From assembly GCF_011806385.1 (NCBI RefSeq), contig NZ_JAATOX010000012.1, positions 1-57,942 of the forward strand: a DNA stretch of 57,942 nt, given 5' to 3'. Positions within the stretch are counted from its first letter, which is position 1. Every line of letters begins with the position of its first letter. The notes under the pieces were generated by a model that was not told where the DNA came from, did no database searches, and saw only the letters and a program-made list of their open reading frames with translations. Shown piece after piece: positions 9,525 to 18,111 of the stretch. A program made the position numbers and the translations under genes. Source of the DNA: Phaeobacter sp. HF9A. Lineage in GTDB: Bacteria; Pseudomonadota; Alphaproteobacteria; Rhodobacterales; Rhodobacteraceae.

Positions 9525-10352
9525 TCAGTCACCTTGGTTGATTGTGTCGTCGTGTGATGACAGCCTCTCTGCTCCGCTCGTCACCACGATCAGCAGCGAT
9601 ATCGCAGCCATGACGGCCGCGAAGACCAGAATACCTTCGAAGTGGCCCCGATAGACATCGATGTAGCCGCCAAACCAAGCATTTCCCGCGCCGTGCATGA
9701 CCGCCGCCACAAGAACGCTTCCGCGCGTGTTATTGAAGACCCAAGTATATTGCACGGACCATGCAATGCAAAATAGCGTGTAGCCGCCGACAGCGGTCAG
9801 CCAACCTCCGTCCTGAAGCCACTGGCTTTGGACCGTGCCGGGGGCGAGGAACAGGGGAATATGCCACATGCCCCAGCACACCCCAATGACAAGGCTGGCG
9901 CCAAGGGCCGTGTGCTTGCGTTTCAGCCGCGGCAAGGCGAAACCGCGCCAGCCGAATTCCTCGCCGAAACCGGCCAGCAGGGTCAAGATCAGGATCATCG
10001 GGATCACCTGCCAGATCGGTTTCAAGTGACTCCAATCCGGGTATGGTCCGCCCAGGGCATGATAGAGATACAGGGAGGCAACCGCGGGAAAGATCGGAAA
10101 GAACAGGGCAAAGGCCCACCAGAACCAGCCGACGCGCCATATCAGTGCCCTGCGCATCAAGTCCCGGACGCCGGCCCAACCATTTTCCATTGCGACAAGC
10201 AGGAACGCCGCAAGGCTGGCGCTGAACGCGCCAAGCTGGCTGATCCCGGATGGCCGGGCGCCGGAGGCAACGGCCAGGATAGGTGCCGTCCCGAGAGCCA
10301 TGGCAACAACGGTCAAGAGGACAGCAGGATATGCTTTCAGCAGAGACGGCAT
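9525..10352 (-). CDS. CPBP-family intramembrane metalloprotease
   Basis: 275 residues with about eight hydrophobic segments. The three CPBP (CAAX protease and bacteriocin-processing, Abi) motifs are intact: EEFGWRG at about residues 130-136 (Glu-Glu and Arg), WHIP near 162 and MHGAGNAW near 219. Family members cleave prenylated or other membrane proteins, or protect against bacteriocins. No bacteriocin gene is visible nearby. It lies between the IS relic and the AraC regulator, divergent from the latter across about 400 bp. Substrate unknown. Confidence 0.88.
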   Translation of the reverse strand: MPSLLKAYPAVLLTVVAMALGTAPILAVASGARPSGISQLGAFSASLAAFLLVAMENGWAGVRDLMRRALIWRVGWFWWAFALFFPIFPAVASLYLYHALGGPYPDWSHLKPIWQVIPMILILTLLAGFGEEFGWRGFALPRLKRKHTALGASLVIGVCWGMWHIPLFLAPGTVQSQWLQDGGWLTAVGGYTLFCIAWSVQYTWVFNNTRGSVLVAAVMHGAGNAWFGGYIDVYRGHFEGILVFAAVMAAISLLIVVTSGAERLSSHDDTINQGD

Positions 10353-10751
10353 GGATGGCCAGCCTTTCGGAAATTGCCTAGGGATCAGCCAGCATCGCTG
10401 TGCGCAGCCCTAAACTTTGGCGAAGCTATTTGATCTGTCGAAAAGGTTTCATGGATATGCGCTTTGCAAAATCGGAATGCCGCCCTTTCGGATCAAGAGT
10501 AGCGGTTTGATTTTTTATGCGGCAGGATGCGCCCGACGCTGCGCTGCGTGATATGTCTTGGAAGGCCAAAGACGGCATGAGATTGTCTCCTGCCACTGCG
10601 TGTCCAAACACCATGCCCCGGTCCAAGAGGCAGTTGCCCTCGGCGCAGCAGAAAGTCGCAACTTTGTTTTCCGCATGTCTCGGCCGGTTTGGTGTCGACA
10701 TTCATTTCAAGAGTGCCTTGCACATCAAATGATACAGAAAGGCTGACTGCC
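10353..10751. other. Long divergent intergenic region upstream of the AraC regulator
   Basis: About 400 bp. Short frames exist on both strands (for example 10517-10732 plus and 10426-10701 minus), but none has family features or a good ribosome binding site. I take them as chance frames. The region must hold promoters for the CPBP gene and the AraC-type gene. I recognise no specific operator. Confidence 0.45.
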
Positions 10752-11924
10752 GTGATTGCTGTGGATATCGCGACCGTAACATTGGTGACGATGACATTCG
10801 CCATTGCTCTGTTCGGTGCGAGCGTGATGGCTGGGGATCAGGGACAGCGCCAGCTGAACAGTGGCTTGATCGCGTTTCTCCTGATTGCGGCATTCGACAA
10901 TGTCGCGGTCTTGATCGGACTGTGGGACGCATATGACGCGCTGCTTTGGATCGGTAGCCTCGAACCCGTTGTCATTTTTCTCTATGGCCCGGCCATTTAT
11001 ACATATGTTTTGACAGTGACAGGAACGGCCCCCTCTCGGCGCCATGTCGCTCTGCTGTACGGCGGTCCGATGGCGGTTGCGCTCTTGCTCTTTGCCGCCG
11101 CAGCCCAGTTGCCGCGCGACGTGCGGCTGGCCATGATTTCATCCATGCCAGTGTCGGACCCCGCGCGGGCGGATCTGGCTGGAATGATCATGATCGCGAT
11201 GCAGTATTCCTTTGTCGCGATCACCTTTGGCTACCTTGTCGCGTGCTGGCGCGCTCTTGATGACAACTTGCGCCGGGTCGGAGCGCTTTTTTCTTCCATC
11301 GAAGACCGCACGCTCAGGTGGCTGCGTGTGGTGATGATCCTCATTTTCCTTGCCTGGGTGCAGGCCGCGTTGCAGCCCTTGCTCGCCGGGACCCTGGAAG
11401 ATGGCGATTGGGCTGAGAGGATCGACGCTGGGATAACCCTGACCTGGGTGACGATGCTGGCGTTTTTCGGCATTCGCCAGCGTCCCGTACTACAGGAACC
11501 CGACCGGCGGGCGACCGCGGTTCCGGCGGTGGACACGGTCACCGAAAAATACGCGCGCTCCGCCTTGGGCGCTGACAGGATGCAGAAACTGGGGGAGCGT
11601 ATCACGCTCTTGATGCAGCGAGATGCGCTGCACCGTGACTCCGCTCTGTCGCTGCGCCGTCTTGCCGAACAGGTCGGAGCCAGCCCGAACTATGTTTCGC
11701 AGACGCTCAACGACCACCTGGGGGTCAGCTTCTTTGATTTTGTCAACGGTTTCAGGGTCGACGAGGCAGAAGAACTGATGCGCACCACAGATCGCAGCAT
11801 CACCGAGATCGCGCTGGACGTCGGGTTCAACTCCCGGTCCACCTTCAATGCCGCCATACGCAAGCACCGTGGCATGTCTCCCTCCGAGCTGCGCAAAGGG
11901 GGAAAGGCGCACCGCGCCGATTGA
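10752..11924 (+). CDS. AraC-family regulator with N-terminal membrane domain
   Basis: 390 residues from a GTG at 10752, chosen because AGAAAGG lies about 9 nt upstream; the frame is also open to an ATG at 10689. Residues 1-235 contain about seven hydrophobic segments, a membrane sensor-like half. The C-terminal ~100 residues hold the two AraC helix-turn-helix motifs: LSLRRLAEQVGASPNYVSQTLN, then ITEIALDVGFNSRSTFNAAIRKH with the conserved GMSPSELRK end. Membrane-bound AraC regulators of this shape sense envelope or external signals (family knowledge). It sits 135 bp upstream of an OmpV-like porin gene and is the likely regulator of the three genes that follow. Confidence 0.9.
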   Translation: MIAVDIATVTLVTMTFAIALFGASVMAGDQGQRQLNSGLIAFLLIAAFDNVAVLIGLWDAYDALLWIGSLEPVVIFLYGPAIYTYVLTVTGTAPSRRHVALLYGGPMAVALLLFAAAAQLPRDVRLAMISSMPVSDPARADLAGMIMIAMQYSFVAITFGYLVACWRALDDNLRRVGALFSSIEDRTLRWLRVVMILIFLAWVQAALQPLLAGTLEDGDWAERIDAGITLTWVTMLAFFGIRQRPVLQEPDRRATAVPAVDTVTEKYARSALGADRMQKLGERITLLMQRDALHRDSALSLRRLAEQVGASPNYVSQTLNDHLGVSFFDFVNGFRVDEAEELMRTTDRSITEIALDVGFNSRSTFNAAIRKHRGMSPSELRKGGKAHRAD

Positions 11925-12059
11925 CCGAACCGTCCCGTCCGAACGTTGAAATGTCCTGTCCTGCCTGACCGGACGCAGAGCGGCTTCCGCTCTGTCATGG
12001 ATCTGTTGGTGCGCCTGACCGGCGACACCTTCGAGCGAACAGGCAAAAGGACGGTAGGA

Positions 12060-12824
12060 ATGAACCGAGATATACGCGACCGCTGTTGCGAACTGACCAT
12101 GATATTTCTTGTTGCTGTGTGTTTGGACCCTGGCCAGGCGCGCGCACAGAGCAAGGGGTCCGGCTTTTCGATCGGCCTCTATGCGGCGACGGCAGTCTCC
12201 CCCTTTGGCGCTGCGGCGTCTGACAATGCCCTGATACCGGCCTTCGATTATACGAGGGGCCGTTTCAGCATTGGCACCTCTGGCCTTGGCTTTGATGTGG
12301 TCAGCACTGACCAGATCACCCTCACCGCCAAGCTGGCTCCTAGAACCTTTGCCGACCCCACTTCGGTGCCGGGCCTTGGCCATCTGGACCGCGACATCGC
12401 CCTGGAGGCCGGGGTGGCGGCAGAGCTGCGCTATGGCCGGATTTCGACCGGCATCGAGGCGCTCACCGATGTTTCCGACACTCACAGGGGGACAGCGGTT
12501 CGGGCCAGTGTTGGAACCGCCTTCACCCCCGCGCCGCGGTGGGGCATTGCGCTAGAGGCCGGAGCCACCTGGATGGATGGAAATCTGGCGACCTACAGCT
12601 TTGGCGTCCTCCCAAGCGAGGCGCGCGGCACGCTCGCCGCATATTCGGTTCAGAATCTGGTGGTGCCGTCGATCGGGGTCCGGTCGAACTATGAGCTTAC
12701 CGACCGGCTCGCGCTCGTCGCGGGGGTGTCGGTCGATTTTCTTCCAAGGCAGGCGACCGACAGTCTGATCGTGAAACGGGACACTCTAACCTCTGCGATG
12801 ATCGGGTTGCGTTTTGAGTACTGA
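12060..12824 (+). CDS. MipA/OmpV-family outer-membrane protein
   Basis: 255 residues from an ATG at 12060, preceded by a purine-rich GGACGGTAGGA. The frame extends upstream but that part has no signal-peptide character. Residues 1-30 look like a signal peptide ending at ARAQ. The rest is alternating beta-strand sequence (GFSIGLYAAT, RFSIGTSGLGFDV, and so on) ending in GLRFEY with the terminal aromatic typical of outer-membrane barrels. MipA/OmpV proteins are scaffolds or pore-like barrels (family knowledge). The stop overlaps the start of the next gene, so expression is coupled. Confidence 0.82.
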   Translation: MNRDIRDRCCELTMIFLVAVCLDPGQARAQSKGSGFSIGLYAATAVSPFGAAASDNALIPAFDYTRGRFSIGTSGLGFDVVSTDQITLTAKLAPRTFADPTSVPGLGHLDRDIALEAGVAAELRYGRISTGIEALTDVSDTHRGTAVRASVGTAFTPAPRWGIALEAGATWMDGNLATYSFGVLPSEARGTLAAYSVQNLVVPSIGVRSNYELTDRLALVAGVSVDFLPRQATDSLIVKRDTLTSAMIGLRFEY

Positions 12825-13635
12825 GGCAGCCCATCAGCGACCGGCGCGCAGGACAGAGGATGGCTCCGCGCAGCTCCCACAATGGTCGGCGGCGGGCCTG
12901 CTGGGGCTTTGGCTTCTGGTCACCTTGCCGATGGCGGGATTGTCCCTCGGTCTTGCCCCCTATCTCATTGCGCGCCTTCCCGATGCGGACCCTGGGCTGA
13001 TCTTCTGGAAGACCATCATCGCGGGCATGGCCTGGCAAACCGTGGTCTCCATCGGGGTGCTCGCCTGGGAGGGGCAGGGGTGGACCCTCGACGCACTCCG
13101 GCGCGGTCTTTGGCTGCGCGCGCCATCTTTGCACGGCACAAAACGGGCCAATTGGGCTATCCTCTGGAGGTTGGTTCCTGTCGGTGTTCTCTGTGTTCTT
13201 GCCGTTGATAGCGCCTTTGGATGGCTTGATGCGGTGCTTGCCGCGCGGTTGCCGGAATGGCTGGTGCCATCTTACGCAGACATCACCGCTCTCGCCACCG
13301 CGGCGAACAAAGGCAACTGGAGCCTGCTTTGGATCGCCCTCGTGTCGAGTGTCTTCAACTATGGTCTGGGAGAGGCGCTCTTCTTTCACGGGATTCTGCT
13401 GCCCAGGATGGTGCAGACCTTCGGTCGCCGGGCCTGGGCCGTCAATGCCGTGGCCTTTGGGCTCTATCACGCGCACAAGGCCGCTGTCTGGCCCACGGTC
13501 ATCCTGTCCTGCGTCGCGTATAGCTGGCCGGCGCAATACACGCGCTCGATCTGGCCCGCGCTGCTGATCCACGGCTTTGAAGGTCTCGTCCTGATCGCAG
13601 CCGTGCTCCTGGTCGTTCTGGGCGGCCCTCTTTGA
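12814..13635 (+). CDS. CPBP-like intramembrane protein with degenerate active site
   Basis: 273 residues from a TTG at 12814, overlapping the OmpV gene by 11 bp. About seven hydrophobic segments. CPBP motifs 1-3 are recognisable as GEALFFHGILLPRM (about residues 186-199), LYHAHK and LIHG. The normal Glu-Glu pair of motif 1 is Glu-Ala, so one catalytic glutamate is missing while both histidines are kept. It may be an inactive or altered protease acting as a membrane partner, or a divergent active enzyme. Coupling to an outer-membrane barrel and an exported hydrolase suggests an envelope role. Specific function unknown. Confidence 0.72.
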   Translation: MSTEAAHQRPARRTEDGSAQLPQWSAAGLLGLWLLVTLPMAGLSLGLAPYLIARLPDADPGLIFWKTIIAGMAWQTVVSIGVLAWEGQGWTLDALRRGLWLRAPSLHGTKRANWAILWRLVPVGVLCVLAVDSAFGWLDAVLAARLPEWLVPSYADITALATAANKGNWSLLWIALVSSVFNYGLGEALFFHGILLPRMVQTFGRRAWAVNAVAFGLYHAHKAAVWPTVILSCVAYSWPAQYTRSIWPALLIHGFEGLVLIAAVLLVVLGGPL

Positions 13636-13676
13636 TTTCACTCTGAAACCTAAACTTGATCGCATGGAGACCCGAA

Positions 13677-14888
13677 ATGCGAAAATTATTGATGACCGCC
13701 GCTATTCTTCTGGCAGCCACCTATGCCGCCGTTCTGAGCCTGTTGGCCTTGCCGGATTGGAATTTCCCGCGGCAGGAGGCGCCGCGGCTGGTCGATCAGA
13801 CGCTTGCGGACCCTGAAGACGCGCTGACCTTTGCCTTCACGTCGGGCAATTCGGATGCACAAGCCCAAAGGCGTCTGTTGCTTGTCACCGAGATCGGACT
13901 CGACAATGTTTTCGCCATCGACCTGTCCCCGCATCTTCCCCCGGGAAGCCATGATGCCTTTGACGCCGTCGATATTCTGGGCTGGGCGGACCTCGTCCAG
14001 ATGGCCTCACAAGGGGCAAGCGATTTTTTCCCGATAGACAGCCTCCTTCCGGTTGCCGAGGGGGAGGCGCATGTGGCCTTCGGAACGAACTTCCAGAGCC
14101 ACGGCAAGGAGGTGGAAAACGAGGCACCCTTTGCCTTTCCGCGCCTGACACGGCCCTCCGCCGCCATGACTGAACTTGCCGTGGACAGTCAGGCGGTTCT
14201 CCTGGATTACGAGGTCGAGCTCTGTATGCGCTTTGATCGCGATATTGCCGTGCTTGGCGATTTCGAGGCCGCCCGCAAGGCGATTTTCCTATGCGGCGAT
14301 TTCACAGATCGCGCTGCCCTACTCCGCGGGATGCCAGAGGGAGAGAAGACGTTCAGCGGGATCGGCTTCACCGATGCCAAGAGTTTGCCGGGGGCCTTCC
14401 CCACTGGTCCGGTGTTGGTCATCCCGCGCGACTGGCGCAGCTTCGTCAAAGAGGAGTACATCGCGACGGAATTGAACGGACAGCCGATGCAATTTGCCAG
14501 CGGCGCGGACATGCAGCTGGACTTTGGGCAGATGGCGGATTTCACGTTGCAGCGCGCTGGTGCCGATGACTGGGTCCATCAAGGCAGCGCAATCCCGTTG
14601 ATACCGGGCCGCGTCATCCGCAAGGGCCAGGTGCTTCTCTCTGGAACCCCCGAGGGCGTGCTGCTGCGCCGCCCGAGCCGACGAACCATTCTGGCCAATG
14701 TTGGAAGCTATCTGCTGCTGGGCGGGGCCTTTTCCGGCCGCTCACCCTATCGCTACATCCTGGAAAACTTCATCCAAAGCGGGCTCCGCGAGGGCGCTAT
14801 GTTGCAGCCCGGCGATACAGTGGTCCATCGCGCGACCCGCCTCGGAACGATCAAGACGCAGATAAAGGAAAAGGGCACGACAGGATGA
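13677..14888 (+). CDS. Fumarylacetoacetate hydrolase-fold protein with N-terminal export/anchor segment
   Basis: 403 residues from the ATG at 13677 (GGAGA just upstream). Residues 4-26 form a hydrophobic segment, a signal peptide or anchor. The FAH fold then shows His142 (FQSHGKE), Glu179 and Glu181 (DYEVEL) and Asp208 (CGDF), matching the acid/metal-ligand pattern of FAH enzymes, and a late SGTPEGV loop. FAH-family enzymes hydrolyse C-C bonds in diketo acids or decarboxylate/tautomerise keto acids, normally in the cytoplasm. An exported member is unusual. It is the last gene of the AraC-OmpV-CPBP group. The substrate is not predictable. Confidence 0.78.
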   Translation: MRKLLMTAAILLAATYAAVLSLLALPDWNFPRQEAPRLVDQTLADPEDALTFAFTSGNSDAQAQRRLLLVTEIGLDNVFAIDLSPHLPPGSHDAFDAVDILGWADLVQMASQGASDFFPIDSLLPVAEGEAHVAFGTNFQSHGKEVENEAPFAFPRLTRPSAAMTELAVDSQAVLLDYEVELCMRFDRDIAVLGDFEAARKAIFLCGDFTDRAALLRGMPEGEKTFSGIGFTDAKSLPGAFPTGPVLVIPRDWRSFVKEEYIATELNGQPMQFASGADMQLDFGQMADFTLQRAGADDWVHQGSAIPLIPGRVIRKGQVLLSGTPEGVLLRRPSRRTILANVGSYLLLGGAFSGRSPYRYILENFIQSGLREGAMLQPGDTVVHRATRLGTIKTQIKEKGTTG

Positions 14889-15014
14889 GAACAGGTTCAA
14901 CCTATTGCTTGTGTTTGCTGCGCCAACCGTAGCGAGTTGGCCGCCTGTATGTCGTACCCCGATCAGCATCGGGCAGCGGGCTGGTCGGGCGGGGGGCGGG
15001 ATGCTGCGTTGCGC

Positions 15015-15734
15015 TTAGCCCGACCCCAGAATTGCGGCCAGATCATCCTGTGGATCCGGTCGCGCGTTCATGTCGAGCCCGCTTTGGATGTGTTCAAGAT
15101 GCGAGATCAGCAACCGCTCTGCCTGTTCCGGGTCTTGCGACTGGATCGCCTGGAGAATGTTGCTGTGCTCATCATCCGGGCAGCTGGCGTTCTCGGACGA
15201 TCCAAAAAGACCAACGATCAGCGACGTGCGCGTGACCAGTTCCCGCATCATGCGGAAGATGAACTTATTCCCCGTCGCCTCGGCCAGTTTGGTGTGAAAT
15301 TCACCTGACAGGCGAATGATTTCCGTGCGCTCTTTGTTGCGTCGCGCCGTGTCCTCAAGCGCGATGTGATCGACCAGAACCGTCAGGTCCAGGTCCTCGG
15401 CGCTTTGCGCCAATTGGCGCACCAGCGGCGGCTCGATCAACATTCTGGCGGCGAAAACCTCGTTCGCCTCGGATTGGTCGGGGCAGGCGACATAGGCGCC
15501 GCGATTGGACTCCAGCTTGATGATTCCCTGACTGGACAGCAACAGCAGCACCCGGCGGATTCGCATACGCCCGACCCCGAAGGTCTCGCAAAGGCGCGCT
15601 TCACTCAGTTTGGTATTGGGCGCCAAGCGCTGCTCCATCACGGCCTTATAGATGCGCTCAACAATAAAACTCTCATCCGGCCCCGCTTTGGAGCTCGATG
15701 TGGTTAGGCTGTTTTGCTGCGGATCGGAGGGCAC
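15015..15734 (-). CDS. GntR-family regulator (FadR/FCD subfamily)
   Basis: 239 residues. A winged helix-turn-helix covers about residues 22-85 (ERIYKAVMEQRLAPNTKLSEARLCETFGVGRMRIRRVL). An all-helical FCD-type ligand domain follows with acidic and histidine residues (EFH, later SHLEH) of the kind that bind a metal and organic acid. It is divergent from the ABC importer operon, and the shared 230-bp region contains strong palindromes. It probably controls the importer and racemase in response to the imported compound or a breakdown product. Confidence 0.9.
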   Translation of the reverse strand: MPSDPQQNSLTTSSSKAGPDESFIVERIYKAVMEQRLAPNTKLSEARLCETFGVGRMRIRRVLLLLSSQGIIKLESNRGAYVACPDQSEANEVFAARMLIEPPLVRQLAQSAEDLDLTVLVDHIALEDTARRNKERTEIIRLSGEFHTKLAEATGNKFIFRMMRELVTRTSLIVGLFGSSENASCPDDEHSNILQAIQSQDPEQAERLLISHLEHIQSGLDMNARPDPQDDLAAILGSG

Positions 15735-15834
15735 AAGATCACCTTCAAGACTAACGGGTTTTACAACGTTGGTTGGCGGTAAACGCCTAAACTTCGATCA
15801 ATGTAAGGGCAAATCTCAGAATTTGTCGATCAGA

Positions 15835-15867
15835 TTGTCAAAAGTGTTGACAAAGATTGTTAACAAT
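15835..15867. promoter_or_regulatory. Palindromic operator cluster upstream of the ABC importer (likely GntR sites)
   Basis: TTGTCAA at 15835-15841 and TTGACAA at 15847-15853 form a perfect 7-bp inverted repeat with a 5-bp spacer. Immediately after it, ATTGTTAACAAT at 15856-15867 is a perfect 12-bp palindrome. TTGACA (15847-15852) could also serve as a -35 box. The TTGT...ACAA pattern fits FadR/FCD GntR operators. The location is about 100-130 bp before the binding-protein start and about 100 bp before the regulator start. Confidence 0.7.
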
Positions 15868-15964
15868 ACTTCGCTGAAGGCGCGGCATGAACGGAGTCTC
15901 CACCTCACTGCCGGCCAAAAATAGCGCGAAACGCGCCGAAATCGAATCCAACGGGAGTTGAGAC

Positions 15965-17152
15965 ATGCAACGAAGAACACTTATGAAGGCGGCCCTGACA
16001 GCCGTAACGCTGACGGCACTGGGCACCAGCGCCGCTGTCGCGGAAAATCCGGTTCTGAAGATCGGTTTTGTCGGCGTCACCAGTGGCCCGGCGGCGGCCT
16101 GGGGGATTTCCAACCAGCGTTCGATGGAAACCCGCGCGGCCTGGATCAACGAGACCGGCGGCGTCACCATCGGCGACACCACCTATGATATCGAGATCGT
16201 TTCCTTTGACGACCAGAAAGACCCCAAGCGCGCGATCGCGGGCATGGAGAAAATGGCGCAGGAAGGCATCCACTATGTGGTCGGCCCGAACGTCGATGAC
16301 GGCGCAGCAGCCGTGCGCCCGGTCGCCGAAGCCAACGGGATCATGTATTTCCCCTATGCCTTCCCGAAATCTCTCTATGAGCCGCCCGCATCAAACGCGG
16401 TTCTCGGCATGGTCGCCAACTATCAGTCCGGCCCGGCGATCTACAAATATCTGATGGATGAAAAGGGCGTCAAAAGCGTTGCCTTTATTGCCGCCAATGA
16501 ATCCGATCCGCTGAGCCAGCGTGACGGTGGCGTGGCCGCTGCCGAGGCGCTGGGTCTGGATGTTGTTTCTGCCAATGTCACTTATCAGGTCGATACCACG
16601 GATTTCACCCCGGTGCTGACGCCGGTCATGCGCACGCGCCCCGACCTGCTGGTTCTGTCCGGCGTGTCGCCGGCAAACGCGCCCCAGCTGATCCGCTCGG
16701 CACGCGAGCTGGGCTTTGAGGGCATCATCTCCACCGAGACCGCGCAGGACGCTGGCGTTCTGGCCGAAGGCGCCGGTGATCTGGCGAATGGCTTTATCTC
16801 GGTCGGTGGCGCTTCCACACCCGAGCTGGCCTCGCCGATGATGAACGAATTCGTGCAGCGGTATACCGACATGTTTGGCGAATATAACGATGAGTCCAAC
16901 ACCAAGGTTTACGCGCTGGAGTACATCCTGGAGACGCTGAAGGCCGATCCCGCCGCGATCTCCGACGTGGATGCCTTCAAGACCACCATGGACAGCTTTG
17001 AAGCGCCCAACCCCTATATGAACGGCGATGCCAAACTGCGCTATGTCGGCATGTCCTCCTTTGGCCAGAAACGTCAGGTTGCGGTGCCGCTGGTGGTGAA
17101 TGTCTACAAGGATGGCGCCTTCGAGACGCTGTTCGTCGCCGAAGTTGACTAA
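15965..17152 (+). CDS. ABC importer periplasmic binding protein, amide/urea/branched-chain type
   Basis: 395 residues. An N-terminal Sec-type signal (MQRRTLMKAAL...SAAVAEN) precedes a Peripla_BP_6 fold. The segment VVGPNVDDGAAAVRPVAEANGIMYF is typical of the amide/urea-binding (UrtA/AmiC/FmdD-like) branch rather than strict leucine binders. GGGAGTTG precedes the start. It delivers substrate to the LivH/M/G/F-type complex encoded next. The gene that closes the operon is a hydantoin/Asp-Glu racemase, so hydantoins, allantoin-related ureides or amides are plausible ligands (inference). A hairpin follows the gene, as often seen when the binding protein is made in excess. Confidence 0.9.
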   Translation: MQRRTLMKAALTAVTLTALGTSAAVAENPVLKIGFVGVTSGPAAAWGISNQRSMETRAAWINETGGVTIGDTTYDIEIVSFDDQKDPKRAIAGMEKMAQEGIHYVVGPNVDDGAAAVRPVAEANGIMYFPYAFPKSLYEPPASNAVLGMVANYQSGPAIYKYLMDEKGVKSVAFIAANESDPLSQRDGGVAAAEALGLDVVSANVTYQVDTTDFTPVLTPVMRTRPDLLVLSGVSPANAPQLIRSARELGFEGIISTETAQDAGVLAEGAGDLANGFISVGGASTPELASPMMNEFVQRYTDMFGEYNDESNTKVYALEYILETLKADPAAISDVDAFKTTMDSFEAPNPYMNGDAKLRYVGMSSFGQKRQVAVPLVVNVYKDGAFETLFVAEVD

Positions 17153-17188
17153 GAAACGTCCCCGACTGCTTTGAACTGAGCAGAACCT

Positions 17189-17220
17189 CCCTGGGCCTGT
17201 GAAAGGGCCCGGGGGCTTTT
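17189..17220 (+). terminator. Hairpin plus T-run between binding-protein and permease genes
   Basis: A 9-bp stem (17189-17197 with 17206-17214, one G-T pair), an 8-nt loop, then CTTTT. It lies between the first two genes of the operon, so it is probably a partial terminator or mRNA-end stabiliser. It would lower permease expression relative to the binding protein. Confidence 0.75.
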
Positions 17221-17237
17221 CCAACAAGGAAAACTCC

Positions 17238-18107
17238 ATGGAACAGATACTGGCGAATGGCGTCTATCTGGGGTCCCAATACGCGATGATCGCGCTTGGT
17301 CTGACCCTGATTTTTGCGCTGATGAACGTCCTGAATTTCGCGCACGGGCAGATGTATGTCATCGGTGGCTTTGTCACCTATACAGTCTACGGCCAGTTGG
17401 GCCTGCCATTTGTCGTGGCGCTTGTGATGTCCTGCGTCACCCTGGCGATCCTGGGGGCGCTGATTGAAAAATTCCTCTTTGCGCCGGTGATCAAGGGATC
17501 CGCCCGCGAAGAAAGCACCATGCTTCTGGCCGCCGGGATCGCCTTCTTTCTGGATGCGCTGATCCTGATCATCTTTGGCGAGAAACAACGCGGTGTGCCA
17601 AAGATCGTGAATGGGGTTTTTAACTATGATTTCCGACTGATCATGCCCTATGACCGCATCCTGATCTGCGGTCTGGCGATCCTGTCGATCGTCGCCTTCA
17701 TCGGCCTGATGCAATACACCAAGACGGGCCGCGCCCTGCGTGCCCTGGCGCAGGATCGCACCGCCGCCCAGCTGATGGGCGTGAATGTTGACCGCTATTC
17801 GATGATCGGTTTTGCCCTTGGCGCGATGCTGGCCGGGCTGGTCGGTGGTCTTTTGGTCACCATCACCGGCGTCAACCTCGGCATGGGCGGGCCGACCTCG
17901 ATCAAGGCCTTCATGATGGTGATGATCGGCGGCGCGGGGGTGATTTCCGGCGCCATCTGGGGCGGGATCATCCTTGGCTTCATGGAGGCGATCGGCCTCG
18001 CGGTGCTGTCCCAATACGGCGACATCACCTATCTGCTGATCTTCATCTCGCTGATGATTTTCCTCGCCATCCGGCCTCAGGGCCTGATGGGCAAGCCGTG
18101 GGGTTGA
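17238..18107 (+). CDS. Branched-chain-type ABC permease (LivH family)
   Basis: 289 residues from the ATG at 17238, chosen because AAGGAAA lies just upstream; a longer frame from 17199 would start inside the hairpin. About eight hydrophobic helices with LivH landmarks: GLTLIFALMNVLNFAHGQ near residues 22-39, and TGRALRALAQDRTAAQLMGVN, the EAA-like coupling loop. Inner-membrane half of the importer, paired with the LivM-type gene 4 bp downstream. Confidence 0.92.
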   Translation: MEQILANGVYLGSQYAMIALGLTLIFALMNVLNFAHGQMYVIGGFVTYTVYGQLGLPFVVALVMSCVTLAILGALIEKFLFAPVIKGSAREESTMLLAAGIAFFLDALILIIFGEKQRGVPKIVNGVFNYDFRLIMPYDRILICGLAILSIVAFIGLMQYTKTGRALRALAQDRTAAQLMGVNVDRYSMIGFALGAMLAGLVGGLLVTITGVNLGMGGPTSIKAFMMVMIGGAGVISGAIWGGIILGFMEAIGLAVLSQYGDITYLLIFISLMIFLAIRPQGLMGKPWG

Positions 18108-18111
18108 GCGC

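Noticed and set aside
10426-10804. Two short minus-strand frames in the AraC upstream region
   Set aside because: No ribosome site, no conserved motif and mutual overlap; treated as chance.
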